Positions 60,501-61,021 of a stretch of 64,000 nt of DNA are shown here, one piece after another. The first letter of the stretch is position 1, and each line of letters starts with the position of its first letter. A program made the translations under genes and the position numbers. Under the pieces are notes generated by a model that did not search any database, was not told where the DNA came from, and saw nothing but the letters and a program-made list of their open reading frames with translations. Origin of the DNA: Odobenus rosmarus divergens (taxonomy: Eukaryota; Chordata; Mammalia; Carnivora; Odobenidae); contig NW_004451010.1 of the NCBI RefSeq assembly GCF_000321225.1, positions 1,145,863 to 1,209,862 of the forward strand, written 5' to 3'.

Positions 60501-61021
60501 CTCCATATTTATAGGTTCTGTTTCTTCCCTATCTAGAATATAATAAAATGATGTCACATTTACATTTTTGAATCAAATAAACATTATAGTTTATTACAGT
60601 CTTTTACCAGCCTCAAAGCACAAAACATAAACAAATATACAATGAAGATTTAAACTATTTTATGCATGATTAAATGGAATTTAAATAATTATCTTTTTTC
60701 ACAGAATTATCTCTTAGTGATACATTTGCTATGGCATTCATTATATGACATTTAACAGGTATTATAATGAAATGAATAAAAAATAATAAATCTCCATACT
60801 TTAAATTCCATTTGTGGTTGACTTTATGACAACAAAACTATTTCATTATTTGATACATTAAACCACAGCCATTTTGGTGGCTAATATATATACAAATACT
60901 AGATCCATAAAAATCCCATTAATGAGAAAACAGTCCTACCAGGTAACGTTTGTTTGGTTTTGCCCCATTTTGGTTTTTTTCGGCCAGCTGAGCTCTTTTG
61001 TTTTTGAGATTTTGGAGCCAT
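1743..61021 (-). CDS. DNAI3: DNAI3 (WDR63), dynein axonemal intermediate chain 3; 20 coding exons, 3' end outside window
   Basis: DNAI3/WDR63 is the vertebrate counterpart of Chlamydomonas IC140, an intermediate chain of the two-headed inner dynein arm (I1/f) of motile cilia and sperm flagella. The human protein has also been linked to Arp2/3 inhibition downstream of p53. The call rests on near-continuous similarity of 20 consecutive minus-strand exons to the family. Joined as 61021-60940, 54315-54134, 53542-53438, 52877-52728, 51420-51221, 47545-47429, 41945-41755, 40911-40787, 38894-38805, 36573-36487, 35191-35063, 32371-32298, 27206-27062, 25469-25382, 17409-17279, 12714-12651, 6663-6533, 4689-4485, 3018-2927 and 1865-1743, they give 2511 nt, or 837 codons without a stop. 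WD40-like blades span roughly residues 330-790, followed by a charged C-terminal helix. The human protein is 891 residues, so about 50 residues lie beyond the left edge. All acceptors are AG. All visible donors are GT except intron 2, which is AT. The gene looks functional apart from that site. Confidence 0.96.
1866..2926. other. Intron 19, no recognised element
   Basis: It is 1061 bp of unique-looking sequence. The overlapping plus-strand frames at 2390-2776, 2418-2669 and 2682-2945 are T-rich and partly antisense to exon 19. They have no recognisable protein similarity and are not called as genes. Confidence 0.6.
2927..3018 (-). CDS. DNAI3: DNAI3 coding exon 19 (residues 766-796)
   Basis: The exon has 92 nt, phase 1 in and phase 0 out. 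The acceptor is ATCTTTCAG|CTAAGC and the donor GAG|GTTAGT. It encodes the last WD-like blade, with [16 protein letters not shown]. The first codon is split G|CT and gives Ala where human has Pro. The acceptor's pyrimidine tract includes an uninterrupted run of C (a G run on the plus strand near 3038-3047). Confidence 0.96.
3019..4484. other. Intron 18, no recognised element
   Basis: It is 1466 bp with no SINE, L1 or MIR that I can name. Several short open frames are present on both strands and none is supported. Confidence 0.55.
4485..4689 (-). CDS. DNAI3: DNAI3 coding exon 18 (residues 698-765 plus split codon)
   Basis: The exon has 205 nt, phase 0 in and phase 1 out. The acceptor is GTTTAAAG|ACTGG. 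The donor TCTG|GTGTGT is weak, since it lacks the usual A at +3/+4. The translation carries two WD-type strands, including [19 protein letters not shown] and V-D-I-W-D-L-L-E-K, then [11 protein letters not shown]. All of these are diagnostic of DNAI3. Confidence 0.96.
4690..6532. other. Intron 17
   Basis: It is 1843 bp and contains the AT-rich block at 5680-5900. Otherwise no named repeat was recognised. The small frames at 5018-5302, 5916-6113 and 6007-6273 have no support. Confidence 0.55.
5680..5900. repeat. AT-rich degenerate tandem repeat
   Basis: Blocks containing 'aagaatatat' followed by 'gtatatttttat' recur about every 50-80 bp. Pure TA runs lie between them. Copies are diverged, so exact unit boundaries are uncertain. 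Confidence 0.7.
6533..6663 (-). CDS. DNAI3: DNAI3 coding exon 17 (residues 654-697)
   Basis: The exon has 131 nt, phase 1 in and phase 0 out. The acceptor is CCCAACAG|CAAAG and the donor ATG|GTGAGT. The translation contains [16 protein letters not shown] and [13 protein letters not shown], a WD blade whose terminal W-K replaces the usual W-D. The first codon (A|CA) gives Thr where human has Ser. Confidence 0.96.
6905..7720 (+). repeat. Ancient mammalian interspersed repeat, family not assigned
   Basis: It starts with 'attcattaacccacttggttggccaataaatatttgtgg', broken here only by divergence, and continues through 'ctcatggagcttacagtcta', 'ccagatagaggcaac' and 'agggccttgta'. The same series of motifs recurs near 14400, 57750, 58000-59580 and 62630-63540. 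This marks a shared old family rather than a gene. Confidence 0.6.
8125..8635 (+). repeat. Old L1 (L1M-type) 3' end, sense on plus strand
   Basis: The order of motifs is typical of L1 3' ends: 'attcatagcagcattatttg', 'actgtatgattccacttata', 'agtggttgccag' and 'aattatacacttaaaa'. It ends near an A-rich tail. It is antisense to DNAI3. Confidence 0.85.
9180..9345 (-). repeat. MIR fragment, reverse orientation
   Basis: It contains 'agactgcctgggttcaaa' and 'gctatgaggattaaatgagc', which are reversed MIR segments. Confidence 0.75.
10000..10622 (+). repeat. L2 (LINE-2) 3' region
   Basis: It shows the L2 3' signature 'atcatggaactcctttgggg', 'cttcatatcccccagtgcct' and 'ctcaataatgaattgacgaa', preceded by diverged upstream L2 sequence. 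The 97-codon frame at 10181-10474 is a remnant of this repeat. Confidence 0.8.
10646..10853 (+). repeat. CAN-SINE (SINEC), plus strand
   Basis: The head is GGGCGCCTGGGAGGCTCAG, followed by a CT-rich tail and a pure A run of about 20 bases. The target duplication 'aaagaacaaa' is at 10636-10645 and 10854-10863. It inserted just after the L2. Confidence 0.95.
10864..12120. other. Part of intron 16, no recognised element
   Basis: No repeat or exon could be named. The segment 11590-11990 is moderately GC-rich with few CpGs and is not a convincing promoter. Small frames at 10943-11146, 11425-11664 and 11603-11827 are unsupported. Confidence 0.5.
12125..12310 (+). repeat. MER5-like hAT transposon remnant with internal 25-bp duplication
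   Basis: It contains 'aatcaccagg', 'attcgcaggcctggggtag', 'ttctgcatttctaacaggct' and 'tttgagtagg', the order seen in MER5A-type hAT elements. Bases 12173-12197 are repeated exactly at 12198-12222. Confidence 0.7.
12391..12606 (+). repeat. CAN-SINE (SINEC) close to the exon 16 donor
   Basis: The head is TGGGGTGCCTGGGTGGCTCAG and the tail CTCTCTCTCAAATAGATAAAA. The target duplication 'aaaaggartaactt' is at 12377-12390 and 12607-12620. The element ends about 45 bp from the exon 16 donor and is antisense to DNAI3. Confidence 0.95.
12651..12714 (-). CDS. DNAI3: DNAI3 coding exon 16 (residues 633-653 plus split codon)
   Basis: The exon has 64 nt, phase 0 in and phase 1 out. The acceptor is ATATTTTTAG|GAAGG and the donor ATGA|GTAAGT. 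It encodes [21 protein letters not shown], closing a WD-like blade. It is too short to appear as an open frame and was found by searching for the expected residues. Confidence 0.95.
12715..13315. other. Start of intron 15, no recognised element
   Basis: It is unique-looking AT-rich sequence. The minus-strand frame 13185-13616 (143 codons) begins here and spans a MIR. It has no recognised similarity. Confidence 0.5.
13320..13445 (+). repeat. MIR fragment
   Basis: It contains 'ggagactcagagaggttaag' and 'tgacttaatcagggtcaccc', the MIR core. Confidence 0.85.
14265..14395 (+). repeat. L2 3' end
   Basis: It contains 'ttttgtctttgtgttcactg', 'aacagtgcctggcatatagt' and 'catgctcaataagtatctg', the L2 3' terminus. 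Confidence 0.8.
14400..14625 (+). repeat. Ancient repeat, family not assigned (fragment)
   Basis: It contains 'gcagaatcttgtaggtcaca' and 'gtgaagagtttggattttgt', motifs shared with the copies at 6905-7720 and 63200-63540. Confidence 0.5.
14701..14899 (+). repeat. CAN-SINE (SINEC), plus strand
   Basis: The head is GGGGCTCCTGGGTGGCTTAG and the tail CTCTGTCAAAAAATAAATAA. The target duplication 'ctctggtgtg' is at 14691-14700 and 14900-14909. Confidence 0.95.
14910..15190 (+). repeat. Old L1 3' end, sense on plus strand
   Basis: It contains 'atattatatgattctactta', 'agaatggtggatgcc' and 'taaattatacacttcaaat', the same 3' UTR motif order as at 8125-8635. It is 5'-truncated. Confidence 0.8.
15250..15700 (+). 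repeat. L2 fragment
   Basis: The 3' part contains 'tgccctgaggacagggactg' and 'gcctagtgatgtgcctggtg', typical of L2. The upstream part is more diverged. Confidence 0.65.
15736..16281 (+). repeat. Carnivore L1 3' end with target-site duplication
   Basis: This is a 5'-truncated young L1. It contains 'gtgaaataagtcaatcagag', 'gaggagggtggggggatggg', 'attctgcgtggagcactggg' and 'tgatgtaatgtatggtgatt', then an A-rich tail. The 15-bp duplication 'gaaaaaggcatctct' is perfect at 15721-15735 and 16282-16296. The 111- and 97-codon frames here belong to the L1 3' UTR. Confidence 0.95.
16300..16460 (-). repeat. MIR fragment, reverse orientation
   Basis: It contains 'tcatttcttcatctgcaaag', 'aggattaaatgagatataat' and 'tgtccaataaatgtaagc'. 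Confidence 0.7.
16850..17200 (+). repeat. L1 3' end, sense on plus strand
   Basis: It contains 'aaaagtggttgccagggtgg', 'ggtacagactttcagttgta', 'atggtgactacagtataac' and 'agtgatggatgtgttaatta', an L1M/L1MA-type 3' UTR. It ends about 80 bp from the exon 15 donor. Confidence 0.85.
17279..17409 (-). CDS. DNAI3: DNAI3 coding exon 15 (residues 589-632)
   Basis: The exon has 131 nt, phase 1 in and phase 0 out. The acceptor is CTCTGAAAG|ACAAAA and the donor GAG|GTGAGT. It encodes K-I-L-A-Q-S-K, then [10 protein letters not shown] and [11 protein letters not shown]. The first Asp codon is split G|AC with exon 14. Confidence 0.96.
17410..18590. other. Part of intron 14, no recognised element
   Basis: It is AT-rich intronic sequence. 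A possible hAT-like terminus near 17690-17720 is too short to call. A short CAAA-type simple repeat lies at 18520-18555. Confidence 0.5.
18592..18765 (+). repeat. Carnivore L1 3' end, second copy
   Basis: It is nearly identical in motif order to 16098-16281 ('gggttctagaggggaggggg', 'cgttctgcgtggagcactgg', 'tgatgtaatgtatggtgatt'), but truncated much closer to the 3' end. No clear target duplication was found. Confidence 0.92.
18862..19065 (+). repeat. CAN-SINE (SINEC), plus strand
   Basis: The head is GGGGCACCTGGATGGCTCAG and the target duplication 'aaaacaattatga' is at 18849-18861 and 19066-19078. Confidence 0.95.
19277..19450 (-). repeat. CAN-SINE (SINEC), reverse orientation
   Basis: It starts with a T/A tail and AAGATTTTATTTATTCATTT, and ends in CCACCCAGGCGTCCCC. 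The duplication is weak. Confidence 0.92.
19451..20279. other. Intron 14, no recognised element
   Basis: No element was named with confidence. Three overlapping minus-strand frames at 19631-20078 have no similarity I recognise. Confidence 0.45.
20280..20660 (+). repeat. Two adjacent MIR copies
   Basis: The first has 'cagctaacatttactaaatg' and 'caatcctcacagtaactcct'. The second restarts at 'attaactcattttatcttca' and runs through 'ggcacagagagttatagtaa'. Confidence 0.8.
20661..21469. other. Intron 14, no recognised element
   Basis: Nothing was recognised on either strand. The frames at 20710-20961 and 21028-21411 are unsupported. Confidence 0.45.
21470..21575 (+). repeat. L2 3' end
   Basis: It contains 'agctccacagaagcaaggaa', 'ctcagagcctagcactttgc' and 'ttgaataaatgatga'. 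Confidence 0.75.
21620..23765 (+). repeat. Old L1, ORF2 reverse-transcriptase part to 3' end, decayed
   Basis: It begins in the RT region ('ggagtttatcccaggaatcc', 'gacaaaatccaacatt', 'taacatcatacttaatggag'). It continues through ORF2 3' sequence ('ccaatcaaagtcagagcagg'-like, 'tacagtaatcaagacagtgt') to a 3' end near 'tacctcaataaacttgttga'. The frame at 21764-21973 retains N-I-I-L-N-G-E-R-L but is riddled with stops elsewhere. A younger SINE interrupts it. It is antisense to DNAI3. Confidence 0.88.
22971..23153 (-). repeat. CAN-SINE inserted in the L1
   Basis: The head is the reversed CCACCCAGGTGCCC. The target duplication 'tgacacttaata' is at 22959-22970 and 23154-23165, both copies being L1 sequence. 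Confidence 0.95.
23890..24048 (-). repeat. CAN-SINE, reverse orientation
   Basis: It carries 'ttaaagactttatttatttg' and ends 'ccacccaggcgcac'. It is internally shortened, lacking part of the 'gatcatgacct' segment around 24000. Confidence 0.9.
24049..24215 (-). repeat. MIR fragment, reverse orientation
   Basis: It contains 'ttggtttccttaatcataaa' and 'ggcctagcataaaataagca'. Confidence 0.6.
24990..25020. repeat. (TG)n microsatellite
   Basis: It is an uninterrupted TG dinucleotide run of about 13 units. Confidence 0.95.
25050..25225 (-). repeat. Old CAN-SINE, reverse orientation
   Basis: It contains 'gagatcatgacctgagccca' and the head 'ccacccgggcaccc'. It is more diverged than its neighbours. 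Confidence 0.85.
25382..25469 (-). CDS. DNAI3: DNAI3 coding exon 14 (residues 560-588 plus split codon)
   Basis: The exon has 88 nt, phase 0 in and phase 1 out. The acceptor is TCTCCCAAAAG|ATAAGG and the donor CAAG|GTAACT. It encodes [19 protein letters not shown], matching the linker between WD blades in the family. It was found by searching for the expected residues. Confidence 0.95.
25667..25889 (+). repeat. CAN-SINE with internal 26-bp perfect tandem duplication
   Basis: The head is GGGCACCTGGGTGGTTCAG. The segment at 25724-25749 is repeated exactly at 25750-25775, so the element is one unit longer than normal. The likely target duplication is 'aaaccctgc' at 25652-25660 and 25890-25898. 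Confidence 0.93.
25899..27061. other. Intron 13, no recognised element
   Basis: No repeat was named. Frames at 25971-26168 and 26043-26234 lie on opposite strands of one another and have no similarity. Confidence 0.5.
27062..27206 (-). CDS. DNAI3: DNAI3 coding exon 13 (residues 511-559)
   Basis: The exon has 145 nt, phase 2 in and phase 0 out. The acceptor is TTTTTTTAAAG|CACAA and the donor AAG|GTAAGT. It completes Cys TG|C, then reads [11 protein letters not shown], the end of a canonical WD repeat. A lysine-rich linker follows, then [12 protein letters not shown]. Confidence 0.96.
27500..29000 (-). repeat. L1 (L1M-type), antisense on plus strand, internally rearranged
   Basis: The plus strand reads the reverse of an L1 3' half: 'aactttattaagatataact', 'ttcatctatgtggtagtata', 'tccattcatcagttgatgg' and 'ttccacatccttgccaacac'. 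A segment from about 28230 to 28700 ('aatccaaggtcatgaacg', 'agcaccatttgttgaaaaga') lies between two parts that are normally adjacent (the 'gtctcat' and 'ttgatttgcatttccctcat' blocks). It is sense relative to DNAI3. Confidence 0.85.
29010..29125. repeat. AT-rich low-complexity block
   Basis: It is a degenerate run of TATAAATA- and TATATA-type words at the end of the L1. Confidence 0.8.
29126..29796. other. Intron 12, AT-rich, no recognised element
   Basis: No exon or named repeat was seen in this very AT-rich segment. Confidence 0.5.
29810..30011 (+). repeat. CAN-SINE (SINEC), plus strand
   Basis: The head is GGGGCGCCTGGATGGCACAG and the perfect 13-bp duplication 'aatgattttgcta' is at 29797-29809 and 30012-30024. 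Confidence 0.96.
30077..30467 (-). repeat. Short 5'-truncated carnivore L1 with target duplication
   Basis: It contains reversed L1 3' sequence: 'tttagtttcaggtgtacaac', 'accaccagtttgttctctat', 'ccacatatgagtgaaatcgt' and 'gacttatttcacttagcatt'. The duplication 'tcacatattcttt' is at 30064-30076 and 30468-30480, which defines a 391-bp insertion. Confidence 0.93.
30490..31470. other. Intron 12, no recognised element
   Basis: It includes a T-run at 30600-30616. The moderately GC-rich segment 30960-31160 carries one unsupported 66-codon frame. Confidence 0.5.
31480..32230 (+). repeat. Ancient interspersed repeat, LTR-like, family not assigned (copy 1)
   Basis: It contains 'gtgaacacgtggagattccg', 'ctgcatctcttccatctggc', 'atccttttatagtaagccag', 'ttctgtgagccgctctagca' and 'tgactggcgtctgagg'. 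The segment from 'catctcttccat' onward recurs in diverged form at 43080-43510. An AATAAA-like site followed by T-rich sequence suggests an LTR, but I cannot name the family. Confidence 0.65.
32298..32371 (-). CDS. DNAI3: DNAI3 coding exon 12 (residues 487-510 plus split codon)
   Basis: The exon has 74 nt, phase 0 in and phase 2 out. The acceptor is AAAAAAACAG|ATTAAC and the donor ATTG|GTATGT. It encodes [13 protein letters not shown] and [10 protein letters not shown], the strand before the W-D of exon 13. The frame reading on past the donor to 32177 is intron. Confidence 0.96.
32372..33429. other. Intron 11; GC-richer block at 32830-33345 of unknown origin
   Basis: The block at 32830-33345 stands out from the AT-rich surroundings and carries a TATAAA-like word near 33283. 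It could be an old solo LTR, but I see no family match or flanking duplication. Overlapping frames on both strands are unsupported. Confidence 0.4.
33445..33635 (-). repeat. CAN-SINE (SINEC), reverse orientation
   Basis: The element is full length, with reversed head CCACCCAGGCGCCC. The perfect 15-bp duplication 'tcatgaatacatttt' is at 33430-33444 and 33636-33650. Confidence 0.97.
33651..35062. other. Intron 11, AT-rich, possible decayed L1
   Basis: Phrases around 33840-34130 ('tttctttgatattagaaagc', 'gaatgattttcatgtttatc', 'tattttcctccattttgttg') resemble reversed L1 3' sequence but are too diverged for firm boundaries. Nothing was seen in 34140-35062. Confidence 0.4.
35063..35191 (-). CDS. 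DNAI3: DNAI3 coding exon 11 (residues 444-486)
   Basis: The exon has 129 nt, phase 0 at both ends. The acceptor is TTTTTCCAG|CCTATG and the donor GAG|GTGAGT. It encodes [13 protein letters not shown] and then [20 protein letters not shown], a WD-repeat 'GH..V..I.W' strand that is highly conserved in the family. Confidence 0.97.
35630..35790 (+). repeat. MIR fragment
   Basis: It contains 'ttctacacatgagaaaactg' and 'catgtccaaactcacaggac'. Confidence 0.7.
35969..36160 (-). repeat. CAN-SINE (SINEC), reverse orientation
   Basis: The element is full length. The near-perfect duplication of 'tttccctctatattg' ends before 35969 and follows at about 36162-36178. Confidence 0.95.
36218..36420 (-). repeat. 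CAN-SINE (SINEC), reverse orientation, near the exon 10 donor
   Basis: The duplication 'ttaygtacttttt' is at 36205-36217 and 36421-36433. The element lies about 65 bp from the exon 10 donor and only 57 bp from the preceding SINE. Both are in the same orientation. Confidence 0.95.
36487..36573 (-). CDS. DNAI3: DNAI3 coding exon 10 (residues 415-443)
   Basis: The exon has 87 nt, phase 0 at both ends. The acceptor is TCTGTTTTAG|ATTGTC and the donor AAG|GTTAGC. It begins [13 protein letters not shown], the W-D end of a WD repeat, followed by a Lys/Ser-rich loop. Confidence 0.96.
36574..37210. other. Intron 9, no recognised element
   Basis: It is AT-rich unique-looking sequence with an A-rich run at 36823-36840. 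Confidence 0.5.
37211..37339 (-). repeat. Old, short CAN-SINE
   Basis: It is a diverged reverse copy with 'catggggcttgaactcatag' and the head remnant 'gccaggcacccc'. It is of the same old type as 1262-1380. Confidence 0.78.
37554..37974 (+). repeat. Middle SINE of the nest
   Basis: This is a CAN-SINE on the plus strand with head GGGGCACCAGGGTGGCTCA. It inserted into the outer SINE with the perfect duplication 'aaagatgtattta' (37541-37553 and 37975-37987). Its A-rich tail is itself split by the inner SINE. Confidence 0.95.
37753..37951 (-). repeat. Inner, youngest SINE of the nest
   Basis: This is a CAN-SINE in reverse orientation, inserted in the tail of the middle SINE. The perfect duplication 'ataaataaaatctt' is at 37739-37752 and 37952-37965. 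Confidence 0.96.
38176..38804. other. Intron 9, no recognised element
   Basis: Nothing was recognised. The 60-codon minus-strand frame 38454-38636 is unsupported. Confidence 0.5.
38805..38894 (-). CDS. DNAI3: DNAI3 coding exon 9 (residues 385-414)
   Basis: The exon has 90 nt, phase 0 at both ends. The acceptor is TGCTTTAG|TTAATG and the donor CAG|GTAATT. It encodes [19 protein letters not shown] and [11 protein letters not shown], the inner strands of a WD repeat that exon 10 finishes with W-D. Confidence 0.97.
38895..40786. other. Intron 8; L2 3' end at 39211-39312
   Basis: The only element recognised is an L2 terminus ('gtaagctctgtgaggacaag', 'agtctggcacagagtaagca'). The remainder is unassigned, including frames at 39008-39190, 39311-39538 and 40213-40416. 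Confidence 0.55.
40787..40911 (-). CDS. DNAI3: DNAI3 coding exon 8 (residues 343-384)
   Basis: The exon has 125 nt, phase 1 in and phase 0 out. The acceptor is TTTCAATCAG|GCCTA and the donor CAG|GTAATT. The Gly codon G|GC bridges from exon 7. It reads [20 protein letters not shown] and [14 protein letters not shown], matching the family. It was found by searching for these residues because it overlaps only an unrelated plus-strand frame. Confidence 0.96.
41070..41165. repeat. Possible DNA-transposon fragment
   Basis: The phrase 'gtagccagtagccacatgtt' and the following 'aactgagatgtactgttaat' resemble an old palindromic hAT-like family. It is too short to name. Confidence 0.4.
41190..41248. 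repeat. (GT)n(GA)n compound microsatellite
   Basis: A GT run passes directly into a GA run. Confidence 0.95.
41755..41945 (-). CDS. DNAI3: DNAI3 coding exon 7 (residues 279-342 plus split codon)
   Basis: The exon has 191 nt, phase 2 in and phase 1 out. The acceptor is AAACAAAATAG|TGTTG and the donor TATG|GTGAGA. It encodes [19 protein letters not shown], then [13 protein letters not shown], and ends V-S-W-H-P-T-I-Y, the first strand of the WD domain. Confidence 0.97.
41946..42801. other. Intron 6; AT-rich run 42535-42620 and TG run 42665-42700
   Basis: Apart from these two simple repeats nothing was recognised. The overlapping plus-strand frames 41760-42100 are the antisense of exon 7. Confidence 0.55.
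42818..43003 (-). repeat. CAN-SINE (SINEC), reverse orientation
   Basis: The element is full length. The perfect 16-bp duplication 'ctaatattgccctttc' is at 42802-42817 and 43004-43019. Confidence 0.97.
43080..43510 (+). repeat. Ancient LTR-like repeat, family not assigned (copy 2)
   Basis: It shares 'catctcttccatttggctgc', 'agctggtcagtcagaagca' and 'gagactggcgtctgaagt' with 31860-32100, in the same orientation. It is 5'-truncated relative to that copy and has extra 3' sequence. Confidence 0.65.
43511..44569. other. Intron 6, no recognised element
   Basis: A short CAAAA-type simple repeat lies at 44168-44190. No exon was found. Confidence 0.5.
44570..44745. repeat. MER5-like hAT transposon fragment
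   Basis: It contains 'aaagtatggtctatgggccc', 'caccctgaatttaaggaatc' and 'gatccccaggtgattcatat', the MER5-type motif order. Confidence 0.6.
45071..45272 (-). repeat. CAN-SINE with expanded G run
   Basis: The duplication 'cctgtaagta' is at 45061-45070 and 45273-45282. A G homopolymer of about 14 bases lies near 45131-45144 inside the element. Confidence 0.94.
45283..46870. other. Intron 6, no recognised element
   Basis: It is unique-looking. The minus-strand frame 46107-46322 has no recognised similarity or splice context. Confidence 0.5.
46875..46912. repeat. (TG)n microsatellite ending in a G run
   Basis: TG units with one TA interruption are followed by GGGGGGG. Confidence 0.9.
47429..47545 (-). 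CDS. DNAI3: DNAI3 coding exon 6 (residues 240-278 plus split codon)
   Basis: The exon has 117 nt, phase 2 in and phase 2 out. The acceptor is AATATATTAG|GACAT, with a weak pyrimidine tract. The donor is ATAAG|GTAAGA. It encodes [20 protein letters not shown] and D-F-L-N-N, matching the family. Confidence 0.96.
47919..48140. repeat. MER20 (hAT-Charlie) transposon
   Basis: It starts 'cagtgtttcttaaccagtg', continues through 'ttttggttgtcacaactgga', 'gtgctactggcatatagtga', 'ccagggatgctgtttaatac' and 'ttatccagcccaaaatgtca', and ends 'gagattgagaaactctg'. The two ends form the hAT terminal inverted repeats. The copy is close to full length. Confidence 0.92.
48350..48600 (-). repeat. MIR, reverse orientation, near full length
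   Basis: It contains 'ctgcctggttttgaagcctg', 'tttaacctctctgtgtctgt' and 'aaacagtgcctagcccattg'. Confidence 0.85.
49020..49160 (-). repeat. MIR, reverse orientation
   Basis: It contains 'cagtttctttatttgtaaaa' and 'agtgcttagaagaatgccta'. Confidence 0.8.
49161..50050. other. Intron 5, no recognised element
   Basis: It is pyrimidine-rich on the plus strand and may be decayed L2, but no diagnostic motif was found. Confidence 0.4.
50250..50610 (+). repeat. Tigger/MER-type DNA transposon fragment
   Basis: It contains 'ttacttcaggatggagtgaa', 'atatgcattcagtagaaact', 'agccacacgatcatgagggt' and 'aatgtaggc'-like sequence after 'gatgtggcccaactgtaggc'. This is a decayed non-autonomous DNA element. Confidence 0.65.
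50611..51220. other. Intron 5, no recognised element
   Basis: Overlapping frames on both strands at 50481-51075 have no similarity and no splice context. Confidence 0.5.
51221..51420 (-). CDS. DNAI3: DNAI3 coding exon 5 (residues 174-239 plus split codon)
   Basis: The exon has 200 nt, phase 0 in and phase 2 out. The acceptor is TGTTGCAG|ATTACA and the donor AGATG|GTAAGT. It encodes [15 protein letters not shown] and [16 protein letters not shown], nearly invariant in the family. The Trp codon is split TG|G. Confidence 0.97.
51526..51766 (-). repeat. CAN-SINE with tail expanded to a CT-rich microsatellite
   Basis: The body is at about 51590-51766. The reversed tail is a run of CTTT, CT and CCTT units (51528-51597). 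The flanking copies 'cctcaaatatttctttc' and 'cctcaaatctctttct' place this run inside the insertion. Confidence 0.88.
52185..52575 (-). repeat. MaLR-type solo LTR (MLT1-like), antisense on plus strand
   Basis: It contains 'ggctgctgtaaccaacggcc', 'ttataaggacaccagtcata', 'tattggattagtgacaccca' and 'attaggacttcaacatatct', the reverse of an MLT1-like LTR. No internal retroviral coding sequence was seen. Confidence 0.8.
52728..52877 (-). CDS. DNAI3: DNAI3 coding exon 4 (residues 124-173)
   Basis: The exon has 150 nt, phase 0 at both ends. The acceptor is TTACTCTAG|TCCCCA and the donor CAG|GTCAGA. It encodes an acidic stretch ([19 protein letters not shown]) and [13 protein letters not shown]. Confidence 0.96.
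53065..53180 (+). repeat. MIR fragment
   Basis: It contains 'taccaccattttgcagacaa' and 'cagtaacttacccaaagtca'. Confidence 0.75.
53438..53542 (-). CDS. DNAI3: DNAI3 coding exon 3 (residues 89-123)
   Basis: The exon has 105 nt, phase 0 at both ends. The acceptor is TTCCTATAG|GAATAT and the donor AAC|GTAAGC. It encodes [18 protein letters not shown] and [11 protein letters not shown]. Confidence 0.97.
53543..54127. other. Intron 2, no repeat recognised
   Basis: This is the 591-bp intron (53543-54133) whose donor is non-canonical. Its acceptor side is normal (AG preceded by a short pyrimidine tract). No inserted element explains the donor change. Confidence 0.7.
54128..54133 (-). other. DNAI3: Non-canonical 5' splice site of DNAI3 intron 2 (ATAAGT)
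   Basis: On the minus strand the exon 2/intron 2 junction reads TTATCCAG|ATAAGTATAA. Exon 2 must end at CAG to join exon 3 in the family's frame (…V-I-Q then E-Y-P-G…). The intron therefore begins AT where the U2 consensus is GT. All other consensus positions are kept, so this looks like a single G-to-A change at +1. Confidence 0.85.
54134..54315 (-). CDS. DNAI3: DNAI3 coding exon 2 (residues 28-88)
   Basis: The exon has 182 nt, phase 1 in and phase 0 out. The acceptor is GCCTCCCCCAG|GTCATC. It reads [18 protein letters not shown], then [14 protein letters not shown] and [11 protein letters not shown], matching the family without interruption. Confidence 0.97.
54316..55324. other. Intron 1, no recognised element
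   Basis: The GC-richer stretch at 54600-54770 has frames on both strands and no similarity. A C run lies at 54839-54848. Confidence 0.5.
55340..55558 (-). repeat. CAN-SINE (SINEC), reverse orientation
   Basis: The element is full length. The perfect 15-bp duplication 'attgccctgcatttt' is at 55325-55339 and 55559-55573. Confidence 0.97.
55660..56400 (-). repeat. Old L1 (L1M-type), antisense on plus strand
   Basis: It contains 'gcagttttattgagatataa', 'gtgtacaatttaataaacat', 'ggcaaccactgatctgcttt', 'gcctaatccaaggtcaaaaa' and 'gcatcatttgttgaaaagac', reversed L1 3' UTR followed by more internal sequence. The 'taatccaaggtca' segment also occurs in the L1 at 27500-29000. Confidence 0.85.
56420..56660 (+). 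repeat. MIR
   Basis: It contains 'ctgcaataatctcataaggt', 'agaggctcagagaggtgaag' and 'tgagccaggtctaattccca'. A 12-bp unit 'tgtcattaag' plus flank is duplicated at 56578-56601. Confidence 0.8.
56665..57190 (+). repeat. MaLR-like LTR or related ancient element
   Basis: It contains 'tgtccatgtcctaatccctg', 'aaagagacttgcagatgtga', 'ggtccttgtaagaggaaggc', 'agcctccagaaggaaccagc' and 'gttttaagccacgaagtttg', the motif order of an old mammalian LTR-like repeat. No coding remnant was seen. Confidence 0.7.
57750..57960 (+). repeat. Ancient repeat, family not assigned
   Basis: It contains 'gacatatttattgagcaact' and 'gggagacagacattaaacag', shared with 6905-7720. Confidence 0.5.
58000..58110 (+). repeat. 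Ancient repeat, family not assigned
   Basis: It starts 'cattcatttattcaacaaat' and continues 'gctgagtgcttattatgtgt' and 'ggcattggagtacagtg'. It is the 5' part of the same old family, and the remainder may continue after the Tigger at 59020. Confidence 0.55.
58217..58993 (+). mobile_element. Tigger/pogo-type DNA transposon, non-autonomous remnant
   Basis: The termini start CAATCTTCATTATTC and, read from the other end, CAGTCAATTCTTGTTTTTC, and are flanked by TA (58215-58216 and 58994-58995). The interior encodes a 63-codon frame (58619-58810) starting with M-A-P-K after a short leader and containing [15 protein letters not shown]. That is the helix-turn-helix start of a pogo transposase, which then stops. 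The catalytic domain is absent. A U6 retrocopy interrupts it. Confidence 0.88.
58281..58386 (+). pseudogene. U6 snRNA retrocopy inserted in the Tigger element
   Basis: It matches U6 along its length: 'gtgctcgctttggcagcaca', 'gatacagagaagattagcat', 'ggtgacacacagacttgtga' and 'ttccatattt'. Several substitutions hit normally invariant bases. A-rich sequence follows, and the repeat 'tgtaaccc' (58272-58279 and 58411-58418) flanks it, as expected for L1-mediated insertion. No U6-type upstream promoter is visible because the upstream sequence is Tigger. Confidence 0.92.
59020..59580 (+). repeat. Ancient repeat, family not assigned
   Basis: It contains 'gaggttaaggaagtcctctt', 'aggtatcaggagtagcaaga', 'gcaaagaccctgaggcagga' and 'agccatgagagagtttaagc', the 3' motif series of the family at 6905-7720. 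It is probably the continuation of 58000-58110, separated by the Tigger insertion. Confidence 0.55.
59680..59960 (+). repeat. L2 internal/3' region
   Basis: It contains 'aagtcagatcccatcactcc', 'tctgcttaaatacctcttga' and 'ccttacaacagcctacaagg', typical of L2 upstream of its terminus. Confidence 0.8.
59961..60939. other. Start of intron 1, AT-rich, no recognised element
   Basis: It is very AT-rich unique-looking sequence. No additional small coding exon compatible with phase 1-1 was recognised. Confidence 0.5.
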
